Source: Takakia lepidozioides
Lineage: Eukaryota; Streptophyta; Takakiopsida; Takakiales; Takakiaceae
Length of the DNA: 64,000 nucleotides
Direction of reading: 5' to 3'
Assembly (NCBI GenBank): GCA_030704615.1
Contig: CM060734.1
Location: 61,458,042 to 61,522,041, forward strand
The notes beneath the pieces were generated by a model. The model worked only from the letters and a program-made list of their open reading frames with translations. It was not told the origin of the DNA and ran no database searches. A program made the position numbers and the translations under genes. Position 1 is the first letter of the stretch. Each line of letters opens with the position of its first letter. Shown here piece by piece: positions 1-11,100 of the stretch.

Positions 1-492
1 AAAGAGAAAGGGAGCGAGCTTGGGCCTTCGACATGTCCATGAACTGGAAGAAAACATGCCGTTGAGAGTGAAGACAATGACATGCCTTCTGAAGGTACCG
101 ATCAAGGGCTTGGCTTACTGGCTACTGGAATATGACACAAATCCTGGTTGTGATTGAGCTTGGTCACAAATATTGTCTCAGATCCATCATCAAGTATATC
201 ATGTGCCTCAAATAACCTAATTGAGATTGAGCTATATTTTTGGGACCTCTAAAAAACCTGACGTAACATTGAACTCATTTAGCCACATCCAAGATAGAAG
301 AGAACAAGAGATGAAAGCACAGGCATGAGGATAATTCATCATCCCGATCCATCATCAAGTAACTTACAAGCAAGCTGGTTCATTGGGCCTCAGAGAAAAT
401 AAAACTCGCAATGTCTGTTTAATCTGTAGTTATGTGGTAGAGAGACAGCAGACAGACAGAAATGGAAACACAAAAGAGCACACATAGTTCAC
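1..492. other. Probable ClpP3 intron
   Basis: No coding exon recognised. The stretch follows the splice donor of ClpP3 exon 4 on the minus strand and should be intron, with the last exon or exons outside the window. Confidence 0.5.
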
Positions 493-1245
493 CTGCTCCT
501 CAGACTTGCCAGTGAGGCGAGCCATAATCTTGGTAAGCTTCACCTTGTGGTACATCATCTCCCTGACCTGCAGCCCCACGTCTATGGCCTGCCATCCACA
601 CAGACTTACTTTTTGATCAGTGCCTGATCAAATATGAAGGACTCCAATAAAACAGGGTAAGCAATCAATAACTTGCAAATGAAAGATAACAGAGGGTGCA
701 GGGAACACACCGAACCACCAGCACCACCTAACGGTTGGTGAATCATAACGCGTGCATTGGGCATGCAATACCGCTTTCCTTTTGAGCCTGATGCCAACAA
801 AAAAGCTCCCATGGATGCTGCCAGACCAAAGCACACAGTCGAAACATCTGCCCTGCACAGCTTCATGGCATCATAGATGCCCATCCCTTCACCCATGCCT
901 TGTATAAATGCCACTCCCACTCCTTGGTTCTGTTAAGATAAACAATCAGACCTGGAAACCTACATTTCCTACATTTTCTTGTCAACGTTAACGGGTTGTG
1001 AGACGTAAATATCTCTCATTCACCATTTGTTACTTAAGACCTACTGACACAACACCACTTTGTAGTACTTCTAGAACCCTAACACTGGGGTTCACAAAGT
1101 GAGCTCATTGACAGCCAATGTGAGGATCCACAAGGCAGCATCCAGAAGAAGTAATGCCAACAGGATGCAGATGATTGAACCAATCCCATGCAGTAGTAGC
1201 ACCTGCCAACCCCCGAAAATTTGCATTCTCTTGCCCATCTTGTGC

Positions 1246-1281
<36 letters not shown>

Positions 1282-1721
1282 AACGGCCTTCAATACGATT
1301 TGACAGCAACACGTCACAGACCTGCAGTGACTGAGCCCCCAGGAGAATTTATGAAGAGCTTGATGTCCTTGGTTGGATCTTGAGCGTCCAGCAGTAGCAG
1401 CTGACTTATGATCACATCAGCTGAAAAGTCATCCACCTGCCATGCCCCCACTCTTGTAAACACTTTTCGTTCGTCTGCCCTTCCGAGTCTCCCGCATTGA
1501 AGTCACACTTGAACTCAAAAAACCTTGTGATCATACAACCTTCGGCTGAATTGCACAGAGCAGGAAGACGGGGCGAAAGGATAGGAGGAAAGCAGAGAGT
1601 CACTACCATTGCTAAGGCTCGCCACAACACATCCATCCGTAGCTTTACTACTGAAATTAAGCCTGTCCTTCTAGACTTTCTCAGAAAGCTGTCTCCAGTA
1701 GCACTAATCCGCTTCTAAGCT

Positions 1722-1756
<35 letters not shown>

Positions 1757-2069
1757 GTACCTGTGAGCCCAAGAAGATGACGCGCTGTTGAAGAAGCATG
1801 GTGGAGGGGTCCAGGTCCTGCAATCTGGGAGTCCCCGGCGCCATTCCTGCCATCGGCTCCACCAAACCGTAGCCTGCACTGGCCATCACCACCCGGCCGC
1901 TCGATCGTTGCCATCCCTTCAGCCTCAGCCTTCTCCCTGCAGAGAGAGGCCTCCACCGAGCTGCTAAAACAGGAGTGCAAACCTTATGCGACACTAGGAC
2001 GGGCAGGGGAGCCCCTGCTAGGGCAGGCATCGGCACCAAGCAATGGATCCCAACACAGAAACTGAACAC
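493..2069 (-). CDS. CLPP3: Plastid ATP-dependent Clp protease proteolytic subunit (ClpP3-like), 3' end outside window
   Basis: Serine peptidase subunit of the Clp barrel, which degrades unfolded proteins in the plastid stroma with a Clp ATPase. Four exons join in frame on the minus strand: 2069-1761, 1436-1322, 886-711 and 588-493. Exon 1 holds a long basic, Ala/Arg/Ser-rich leader like a transit peptide and ends in QRVIFLGSQ. Exon 2 carries [16 protein letters not shown] and [11 protein letters not shown]. Exon 3 carries the nucleophile Ser in [11 protein letters not shown] and the catalytic His in [12 protein letters not shown]. Exon 4 carries [20 protein letters not shown]. The Asp-containing C-terminal exon was not found and probably lies beyond base 1. 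Wording around [12 protein letters not shown] and REMMYHK is closest to plant ClpP3 from memory. The ATG at 2069 is the first in the open frame; a later Met at about 2030 is possible. Confidence 0.9.
1248..1279. repeat. (GA)n microsatellite in ClpP3 intron 2
   Basis: An uninterrupted run of GA dinucleotides, about 16 units. On the minus strand it reads (CT)n between exons 2 and 3. Confidence 0.95.
1724..1753. repeat. (GA)n microsatellite in ClpP3 intron 1
   Basis: A second GA run of about 15 units, just after the exon 1 donor (minus strand). It makes the Ser-Leu repeats seen in spurious reading frames. Confidence 0.95.
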
Positions 2070-2270
2070 AAACCCTTCCTCAGATTGCTACTCTATTCCC
2101 CCACAGACGCGATCACCTCGCCATTCTCAACGCTCCTCACAATTCACGGCAGCCATTAAAGCTTGGCTTGAGCTTCTCGGTGCCGTGTCCGCCATCGCCA
2201 ACTCCTTTGGCCGCTGGGATTTTTTTCTCTGTTTTTCCGCTGGGATTAATTTCATCCTTCGATTCTCGAA

Positions 2271-2390
2271 ACATCGTCGGTACAGAAATTCCGATCGCTA
2301 ATGAGAGATCTACGATAGAGATCGTTGGATTGGAGTTTTCAGATTCCTCATTTAACATTGGCGAGGGTTCTTCTTCGTATTTTTATTTTC
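2271..2390 (+). repeat. Direct repeat, copy 1 (partner at 3448-3566)
   Basis: About 120 bp matching 3448-3566 in the same orientation at roughly 85-90% by eye. Shared blocks include ACATCGTCGGTACAGAAATT, GAGATCTACGATAGAGATCG and TTTTCAGATTCCTCATTTAA. A shorter internal repeat, CCGCTGGGATTAAT plus ATCCTTCGATTC, occurs at about 2238 and again at about 2421. Confidence 0.85.
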
Positions 2391-2544
2391 TCGACTGTGG
2401 GATTGTTTTTTTGTTTTTTACCCGCTGGGATTAATGTTATCCTTCGATTCCCTTAAACTTTCACTCGGAGCATGTGGGGACGTGGCATAAGGTTAGGGAG
2501 TCCACCCGAGCGATTGCTTTCAGTGCCCTCTAAGCCTAACTGAC

Positions 2545-2796
2545 GTGAGTCGACATCATCGCAGGCATAACCATAAAGGGGATCATTGCAAATCTCTCCC
2601 GAAGAAAGCAGCTTCGCAACTGTCTCTCAAGCCGAAGGACCGAGCTGCCAAGCCGCGGGTGGTTCGTAAGGGTTCGTTTACCGGCCTGCCCAAGAATCCT
2701 CTGCGAGCCAATTTTTTCCGATGCCGTCTAATGTTTCTGTTTCACTCTCAGGGGTGCTTCGCCCTGGGATGGACTTGCTTAAGCTTTCTAACCTAG
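2545..2796 (+). other. Unidentified basic open frame between the direct repeats
   Basis: An 83-codon open frame whose first half is rich in Lys, Arg and His (SRHHRRHNHKGDHCK, then KPKDRAAKPRVVRKG). I recognise no family. The start counted here is not an ATG, and no splice partner was found. It may be chance, part of an inserted element, or an exon of an unknown gene. Confidence 0.2.
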
Positions 2797-3004
2797 GCTA
2801 TTGCCTCTTTCGATAGAGGTACAAGAAATGATTGGGGGTAATGGAGTGGGTAAGAGCGGAACGAATGAAGGCCGTAAGGATGAGGTGGAACGATAAAAGT
2901 GCTTGTCTCATAAACGGAAGCCTATTTATCGAGCCAGGAAAAAATATTCGCACTCACAGTTTTCGAATGCTTTTATCACTGACCTGCTTCGAAAAACAAC
3001 ATGT

Positions 3005-3059
3005 AGCCTTGCATGCTTCGGGGCCATTACGCAGTAATGGCCCCAAAGCATGCAAGGCT
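3005..3059. repeat. 26-bp near-perfect inverted repeat (hairpin)
   Basis: Arms 3005-3030 and 3034-3059 flank a 3-base GCA loop. Only one of 26 pairs fails in DNA, and it would be a G-U pair in RNA. The stem contains GCATGC and GGGGCCATTAC. It lies between the two direct repeat copies. Confidence 0.9.
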
Positions 3060-3447
3060 GGCTCGATTTTAAGTCGGAGCCCTTTGGCCTCTACTTGCTA
3101 TGCTAGTGGAGCCTTGCTCTTTGCGCGTAGGTGGGATATTAGCCCGGGCGCGTTCGGCAAGACTCCAATGGGATTTGCCTCATAGCGGCATACCCGCAAG
3201 ACCTTCTCAAAGAACTGTACGTGGCAGTCGCCCGTCAAACGGCTCCCCTTATTCCCCATCCGGTACATTTTTTCGACTCGGAACCATTGATGCGGCTCAA
3301 ATTAATCTCGCCCGCATGCTATTCGTCCGGCGGCTATATGTATTTTTCTACATAGCCGCAATAAACTATTCACTTGCCCGCGATAAAGCATGTATCCGAG
3401 GTAAGCCTGGCAATACGACTCGTAAAACCGACTTTCTTGGCTTCACG

Positions 3448-3566
3448 ACATCGTCGGTACAGAAATTCCCATTGAAAATTAGAGATCTACGATAGAGATC
3501 GTCGGATTGAATTTTCAGATTCCTCATTTAACACTGCGAAGGTTCTTCTTCGTATTTTTTATTTCT
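3448..3566 (+). repeat. Direct repeat, copy 2 (partner at 2271-2390)
   Basis: Second copy, about 1.18 kb downstream of the first. The pair brackets the basic open frame and the hairpin, so the 1.3-kb block could be a small inserted element or a transferred organellar piece. Confidence 0.85.
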
Positions 3567-5190
3567 GGAAGCGCCACGTCACCGGTGCTGCCGAGACTGG
3601 GGCTCGCGAGAGCGTTGCTGAGGAGCCCTACAAGAAGCTTGGCTCTGCTCGATCGATTCACTGTTGCGCTTGTTGTGATGCAATGATCCGTGCTGATTTT
3701 GCGTAGTGGATGTCTCTCACAAGGTCTTAAGATCCAGAGAGGAAGCGGTTTCAGAGTGCTTGTTCGTAATTGAGATGGTGGGGCAGGCGGCCATGATGGG
3801 GTGCCAGTGTTTGAGGGGCCTGCCTCCGCACTTGTATAGCGTGTTCCACCCTGCCGCATCATCGTGCTCGTTGCGGAGTGAGATGAATTTCCAATGCACG
3901 AGGTTTGTGGTGTTTCGCTTGATGTAATGTGGTTCAGGTGTGTGTCTGTGAGAGAGGGAGCTTGCGCATTCCGCCTGAAGTCGGGTGTTTGGTAACTTTG
4001 TCGTCCAACGGGTCTAAATGAACAATTCTTTCGGGAGCATGATAGCCAGCTCAAGATGGAAACTCGATCTCGAGCTAGTTGGTGGGGTGGAATTTCGAGG
4101 TTCGTTTAACCGTAAAGGATTTGGTTGTGTATTCCAAATTCGCTTTCTTTGAAGGGTTCAGTCGGAGAACAATTGAAGGAGAGTTGCCGGTCCTGGAGAG
4201 GACGTCGGTGATTTTGTGGTTTTGCAAATAAGTGCATCTTTGCAATGTCTTTTGGAACACGAGGTATTTTGTTGCCTGTAGCTATGAAAGTGAAAGGCTT
4301 ATCTGAAGGGAGAATGCTGGATTGCGGAATGCTTCACATAAGGTTTGGAGGTTTGCTGCCCAAACAAGGAGGGCTGATATACCACGAGTAGTAATATGCT
4401 TCTTTGCTGTTTTTGTGATGACTTTGCAGGGCAGGTAGTGTTATCACACAGCGGGCAGGGAACCAATCGAACGATGTAGGGCAGAGTACAAACAATTGGA
4501 AGCTTCTTCCTCTTGGTGGGCATTATTTGTGAACTCATGCATGATTGAATTCAATCAATGTAGCACCTCTTTCTGGAGTATAGTGTGGACTTAGTATGTT
4601 ACTGCAGGAGAGATGTACAGCCTGAGGAGAGGCTGAGGTGCGAGTCCTTTTTTTATGTTGGCAAGGTGGCGGGGAGTTGACAAGGAGATACAAGGGGAAC
4701 CGCCTCCATGCAAGGGCACAGGCTGTTGCAACAGATAGTCAACAGGTACTGTTTCTCTGTTCAGGTGAATGCACTGGAGTGGGCCAGACATTGCAATTAA
4801 CTATACATGCCCAGGGTTTTGGGTTTAAGGGTTTAGCAGACACAGTTGAATATACTGGAAGAGAATTTCATCTAAAGTCTGTTGAGCACCGCCATTATGC
4901 TTAGGTGCAACCTTCCATCTCGGAGGCTCCTAGGTTGAGTACTTTCCAGAAGAGAAGATGCGTTGTCTAGCTCTGCAAACGAGTACTTAGATTAGAATTC
5001 CATTCATCCTGATCTCGAAAGAAGTGGAAAGGGGAGAGGACAGAGACCTAAGTCCTTTTTAGGCAGTGCAAAGGTTGTGGGGCAGATCCGGATATCGCCC
5101 TTGTGAGGATATTTTGGTGGTATCTTATTCTTTCCAGAGAAGGACATTATGCTTTGAAGAAGCATTCCCTGGCTTTTAGCAGGGTTTAGC
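3567..5190. other. Gap upstream of FGAM synthase; expected to hold its first exon
   Basis: No exon with recognisable homology. The first exon and promoter of the downstream purine gene must lie here, because the first recognisable exon has no ATG and is preceded by splice-acceptor-like sequence (TTTTAGCAG at about 5174). Confidence 0.4.
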
Positions 5191-8100
5191 AGGGTTTTGA
5201 GAGGCAGACTGCCTTGGGTGGGGCCGGATAAACAGGAGGCCACAGTGAGGGAAACGGAGGCAGAAGTGCAGCATGTGTACCGAGATCCCCTTCTGCCAGA
5301 CACTGCTGTAGCAGCGCTTCTCAAACAGGTCAATCCTTTTGCCTGCTTTTGGCCTATAAACTATGGACACTATGTGCTGCACAAAAAATTCTGTTTTAAC
5401 AAATGGAATGTTTGAGTTGATGCTGACTGAAGCTGGGTGGAGATGCAGGTGCAAGAGAAAATCTCTTCGGATGTTATCGCCATCAAAACAGAACAGGTAT
5501 AGCTTCAATGTTAGCAGTTGCTGTCTCTCTCAGGCATGGCAGTAGTAAGGCTACACTCAGTTTGAGTTTTTTGGACATCTGAGTGCAGGGCTTTGATTTC
5601 ATGTCATTGGCACACTGAAACTTGCAGAAAACAAGTGAACCATGTTTGGATTAGTGGATATACTTGTCACGATTGCAATCTGCTCTCATTCGGGTACATT
5701 TAGAACACTGTGCAAATTCAGTGCACCATCTTCCCCAGTGTATGTTAGCGTTTGGGATGCACATCCCAGCACTTGGTGTCGAGCTGTGGCGCTGTAGTCA
5801 TACTTAATATGCAGAGAGCCATGGACTCTTTCTTTAACTGGTTGTGGCGAAATCCATCTGGATTAGAAGATGTGGCTGTTTACACTTCCAATTGCATAAA
5901 GCTGAGGACGCTTGAAACTCTGGGAGGCAGGTTTTCTGGTCACTGGAGGAATTGCATACAAATTAGAATTTTATCTGTTAGGCCTGAATTTGAGAGTATA
6001 AGGACTGTTTCATTTCACCTTTTGCTTCCCTGTCATTTAGTATTTGAGCATTGCTGATAGTTGGAAGTAGTGACCTGTAGAGATTGCTTTGGACTACTCT
6101 TTGCCCCCACATGAACTGCTTCCTGTCTTTGTTTGTTGCAGTGTTTCAACATCGCATTGAGTGTGGCCCTTCCACACGACAAGTGGGAGGTGTTAAAATG
6201 GCTGCTTCGTGAGACTTATGAGCCTGACCAGCTGCAGTTAACCAGCTCATTGGTCCCAAATAGTGCCACTGCAGGTGAATGTCCTATCAATCTGCAGCTG
6301 GCAGCTGACCATGGTGCTCTTGTTGTGACACTTGTGACAATGCCTTTGTGATATGTGGAGATAGAGATAGAGCGCAAGGGTGGGATAGTAGCAGAATGGG
6401 GCCCACTAACAGCAGATGCTCAGCCAAATTATGTATTTCCGGTGGGTGGGGACGGGGGAGTTGAGACAGGAAGTCATCGGGTAGGTTTTGAAGCGGCTTT
6501 TTGTGGGGTGGTTTAAGGGCTAAATCTCAGGAGTACTTGATGTTGTCATATGACGATGTTTTCAACATGGGGTGGCTTGTCTAGATAGGGGTATCTCAGT
6601 GCTGGTGGAAGTGGGCCCGCGCCTCTCTTTCACTACTGCTTGGTCAGCAAATGCAGTTTCAATCTGCAAGGCGTGCGCACTGCCAGAAGTTACACGAATT
6701 GAGCGGTCCAGGCGTTACTTGCTTTGTCTGACTCGAGATGCCTCTCCTTTGGATCAGAGTCAGCTAGAAAAATTTGCAGCCTTGGTTAGTAGCTCATTCC
6801 TACTGCTTTGATTGGTCAGTCTTGATGGATCATAGTGTACTTTGACTAGTCTAGTCAATAAGTCAATCATGCTGACATGTAAATACCTTTACTTGGACTA
6901 ATCTGTTGTGTCTTTACATCTTGGAAGTCTGCTCTTTTCTCCTCATTACACAGAGTCGTTCGTTAGTCAGCTCCTAGCCATTTTCTGTATGGTTCTATGA
7001 AGTGAAGCCAGGTGGCTTTTGTCAATTTGCCAGATTCATGATCGGATGACTGAATGCGTGTACCCAATCAAGCTCACATCCTTTAAAACTGATGTGGCTC
7101 CGGAACCTGTCACTCAAATTCCGGTGCTTGAGGTATTTCAACTATCCATCTCTGTCAAGATTACATAATGTATACAAGATCATGTTCTACTCATCTCTTT
7201 GCATATGGGGTTTGAACATTTTGAGTTCTGAAAATCAAAAACTATCTCAATGTTCCACTTGGCAGCTGTTCAAAAACTAATCAATGGGAATATGATGGGT
7301 GTTGTGTTATTAAGAAAGGGAGGGCAGCTCTGGAGGCCATCAACAAAAGAATGGGGCTTGCTTTTGACGAGTTTGATCTAGAGGTAAGCATTCCAAAGCA
7401 TATTTCAGACTGAAGCTTGATTGCCAGGTTATTGATCTGCAGATATTGCTACTCCCCTCAGAAGACTCCCTGAGGTGTAACTTGAAACTGATATAGGTAT
7501 TCCTGGAGACTCTTGATTTATGTAAGGTCTCGTGTATGTGTGGCTGCAGTATTACACAGAGCTCTTCACCAACGACATCAAACGCAACCCTACAAATGTC
7601 GAGCTTTTTGATATTGCCCAGTCCAACAGCGAGCATAGCCGCCACTGGTTTTTTAAGGTAAGACTGCACCCTTCTGAAGACAAGCCTGCAACTACTGACC
7701 AAAAGCCAAAGTCTGATTATCAGGCAAGAAAACCCGTGCTCAACTTTTAGAGAAGGTCAAACCTGCATGTAGTTCACTTGATAACCACTTCTGTAACCTG
7801 GCAGGGCGAGCTAGTGCTGGATGGGGTACCGGCACGTGAGTCTCTGATGGATCTGGTGAAGGACACACTGAAGACCAATCCAAACAACTCCGTTATTGGT
7901 TTCAAAGACAATTCCAGGTACACATTTGTGTGCATGTCGTGTGCATTAGTTCCAGTAATAACACCACAGAAGACTTAGAAGTTGGTAGGTCAGATTGAGC
8001 TGTGTGCAAGTACCTGAATATCCTTTGGGGGCCAGTGCTATTCGGGGTTGTGCCGTTCAGGTAGTAGTCCCAACCTCACCTGGCTTTCCATCGCAAGTTG

Positions 8101-11100
8101 AGCGCCTTGATCGGGATTATGACATTCTCTTCACAGCTGAGACCCACAACTTCCCATGTGCGGTATGTTCTCCTGTTCATATCCATCTTGACATATTAGG
8201 TGATGCTTGACTTCATGCCTGACTGAAGGGCGGAAAGTATTCCGTTAGCCATGTTTTGAAGTTGGTTGTTGGTACATGGGTGTCCCAATTTGGGATTGCA
8301 GGTAGCTCCCTTTCCAGGTGCTGAGACGGGTGCAGGTGGTCGTATTCGTGACACGCATGCAACAGGAATTGGTTCACTTGTAGGGGCATCAACTGCTGGC
8401 TATTGTGTTGGAAATCTCCAGGTGCATTTCTTATGATTGTAATTCAATGAGACAGTGCTGTAAGTGACATGTGCAACAAGTCTATTATCCACATTTGTCA
8501 ATGGGACTTTATGGAGTGAATCACTGGCATGTGCAACAAGTCTATTATCCAGGTTTATCAATGGGACTTTATGGAGTGGGTGTCCACAGATGGAGGGTTC
8601 TTTTGCTCCTTGGGAGGACAATTCTTTCATCTACCCACCAAATCTGGCATCTCCTCTCCAGGTGTGCACTTCATCATGTCACTTGTCTACAGCAGAAAGT
8701 GGGCTTAATGGCGTGTTACACATATCTCGAGAGTGGATTCTATGCTTTTTTGTCTGCACAGTATATGGCAAATGTTCAGAGTACACCTTAGCTTTGTGCT
8801 TTTTTCTCCACAGAGTATTGGACAGTGCTCCTAACTATCTTTCAATGTGCAGAAAGATAGGTCCCCTTGACTGAAGGGCTTGTTTGGTTGGACTTAATAT
8901 GATTATGAGGCACACTACCCTCTTGTGTATGTTGCATGAAAAGTTCAAAACAATTCCTACATGATTGATACTTTGTCAACCCGCCGTTCATTATTCCAAT
9001 GTAGGTGACAATCATAGAGGTGAAAGGGCATCACTGCTAGAAATTATAAATATAAGGCAAGGGAAAAGCTGGTCAAGGGTAATCTTTTTTGTCGTGCCAA
9101 CGTGCTCAGCAGAATCTTTTGTAAGCTGCAGATTCTTATCGATGCCAGTAATGGAGCATCTGACTACGGCAACAAGTTTGGTGAGCCCCTCATCCAGGTA
9201 TTCTCCTTTTCATGGACAGTGCCCAGATCTAAACTGCATCTTGTTTTTCTATCTTTGTTTAGAAGGTGTGTTACATGCTTGCTGCATGAAGACATAGGTC
9301 TCTTTAAGATGCTCGCAAGTTGCAGCTGCAGGGTAAGTTTGCTCTTGAGCTCTAGTCAATTGATAGCCTAGCAAAGGCTTTACAGGTGTTGTGGTTGTTG
9401 CTCACTGGAAGTTCAGTCTTTTCCTTGTGGATTGCTTTTGCTCCTCCTTCCATATCAGAGCCTTGTCATATTTGGCAGAAGCATTTAGTTTTGTAGACCA
9501 AAATACTTAGCATCTTACCTTCACAAGGTGTTCCATCTTCAATTTAGGTCTGGTTTTCTAGTGGTATGTTTGTTTGTTATGTGTTCTTGTCCCACAAACC
9601 CTTTGGCGCCTTTACCGGATATTCCTTTCCATCTTCTTTTTTCAAATCGCAGCTGTTTTCTTTTGCAGGGATATACGCGTACATTTGGTATGCGATTGCC
9701 CAGTGGTGAGCGTAGGGAATGGTTGAAGCCAATCATGTTTAGTGCTGGCATTGGCCAGGTTCAGGCCTCTTTCTTATTCTCCTTGACTACATCCTGCTTT
9801 TATCTCTTAGAACCATTGTTCTGGTTCTTCTTGGACTGAAATGTTTGATGACTACTTCAATATGTTTGATGACTACTTCAATATGTCCAAGCATTTGTGT
9901 GAAAGATCAGGAGTAGATCGCGAGGGCCTTTGACGTATGCATGCTTGCAGTTTCCCTGTGGCCAAAGGTCTTCATGTGGCATGTTCCCTATTCTATATGA
10001 AAATGTTTAACATAACTGACTCTTTTTGTCCCCAGATCGATCATCGGCACTTGGAGAAAGAGGATCCAGAAGTTGGAATGCTTGTTGTCAAAGTACATTT
10101 CCTAATCCTTCAATTATCAGTGCCTTCTAGAGTATATGTAACTTCACACTGCTCATTACCAGGGCACCAATGTGCACTACACAGCGGGATCTTGTCCATT
10201 TTAGTGATTTTTATGTTTGTGCTACATTCCCAAAGAGAAGACAAGCAGCAGAAGTCTTCCAATTCAAAATGCCTTTGTTGTATTCAACACTCTCTGGAAT
10301 GGTTATTCTTTCAAACTTGCACCTGGTGGGGTCATGTTCACTTGCATGTTTAAATGTTTGTAACATTCTTGACACAAATCAACAAAACTACTCAAACGGC
10401 ACTCTGGGAAGTTGTAATTAGTTAATAAATTTGTAAAAGGTGGTATGCCATGTACTCTATGTGATTGAGCTGTTAAGCATCTGTCATTTTTGGTGCATTT
10501 GAGCATCAGGTTGGTGGGCCTGCATACCGCATCGGCATGGGTGGTGGTGCTGCCTCTAGCATGGTAAGCTTCTTTTAGAGCTGACTCATTTGGTTATATG
10601 CAGATCATAGCGTGCTAGCTCAGAAGCCTTGTTACTATGTAAGGCAGCTTTGACCCCCATGGATAGCAGGCAATCTGCACTTAACAGACACAGTTATCCA
10701 GATCTTTGCAAAGCTGATCTGGGGAGGTGTTAACTTTGGACATTTAATTTTGTCAAAAGTGGTTGGTGGGTCTGTAATGTAATACGGGGTTGATAGTCTG
10801 TTTATCGTGAACTTCAAGTTTGGGAAATATTTAGCTTCCTTGAGATGTGGATTTATGTGTGAAAGTTGTTTGCTGTATAGGTTAGTGGGCAGAACACTGT
10901 TGAGCTGGACTTCAATGCAGTCCAGCGAGGTGATGCCGAGATGGCGCAGAAGCTGTACCGGGTGGTGCGCACATGTGTCGAGATGGGGGATGGCAATCCC
11001 ATCGTCAGCATACATGACCAAGGTGCAGGTGGGAACTGCAATGTTGTGAAGGAAATCATCTACCCCAAGGTAGGACGTCGAGCTACTTTTTACATTCTTG

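Noticed and set aside
1079-1383. Ser-Leu or Arg-Glu repeat ORFs near the first GA run
   Set aside because: Direct translations of the GA microsatellite within a ClpP3 intron.
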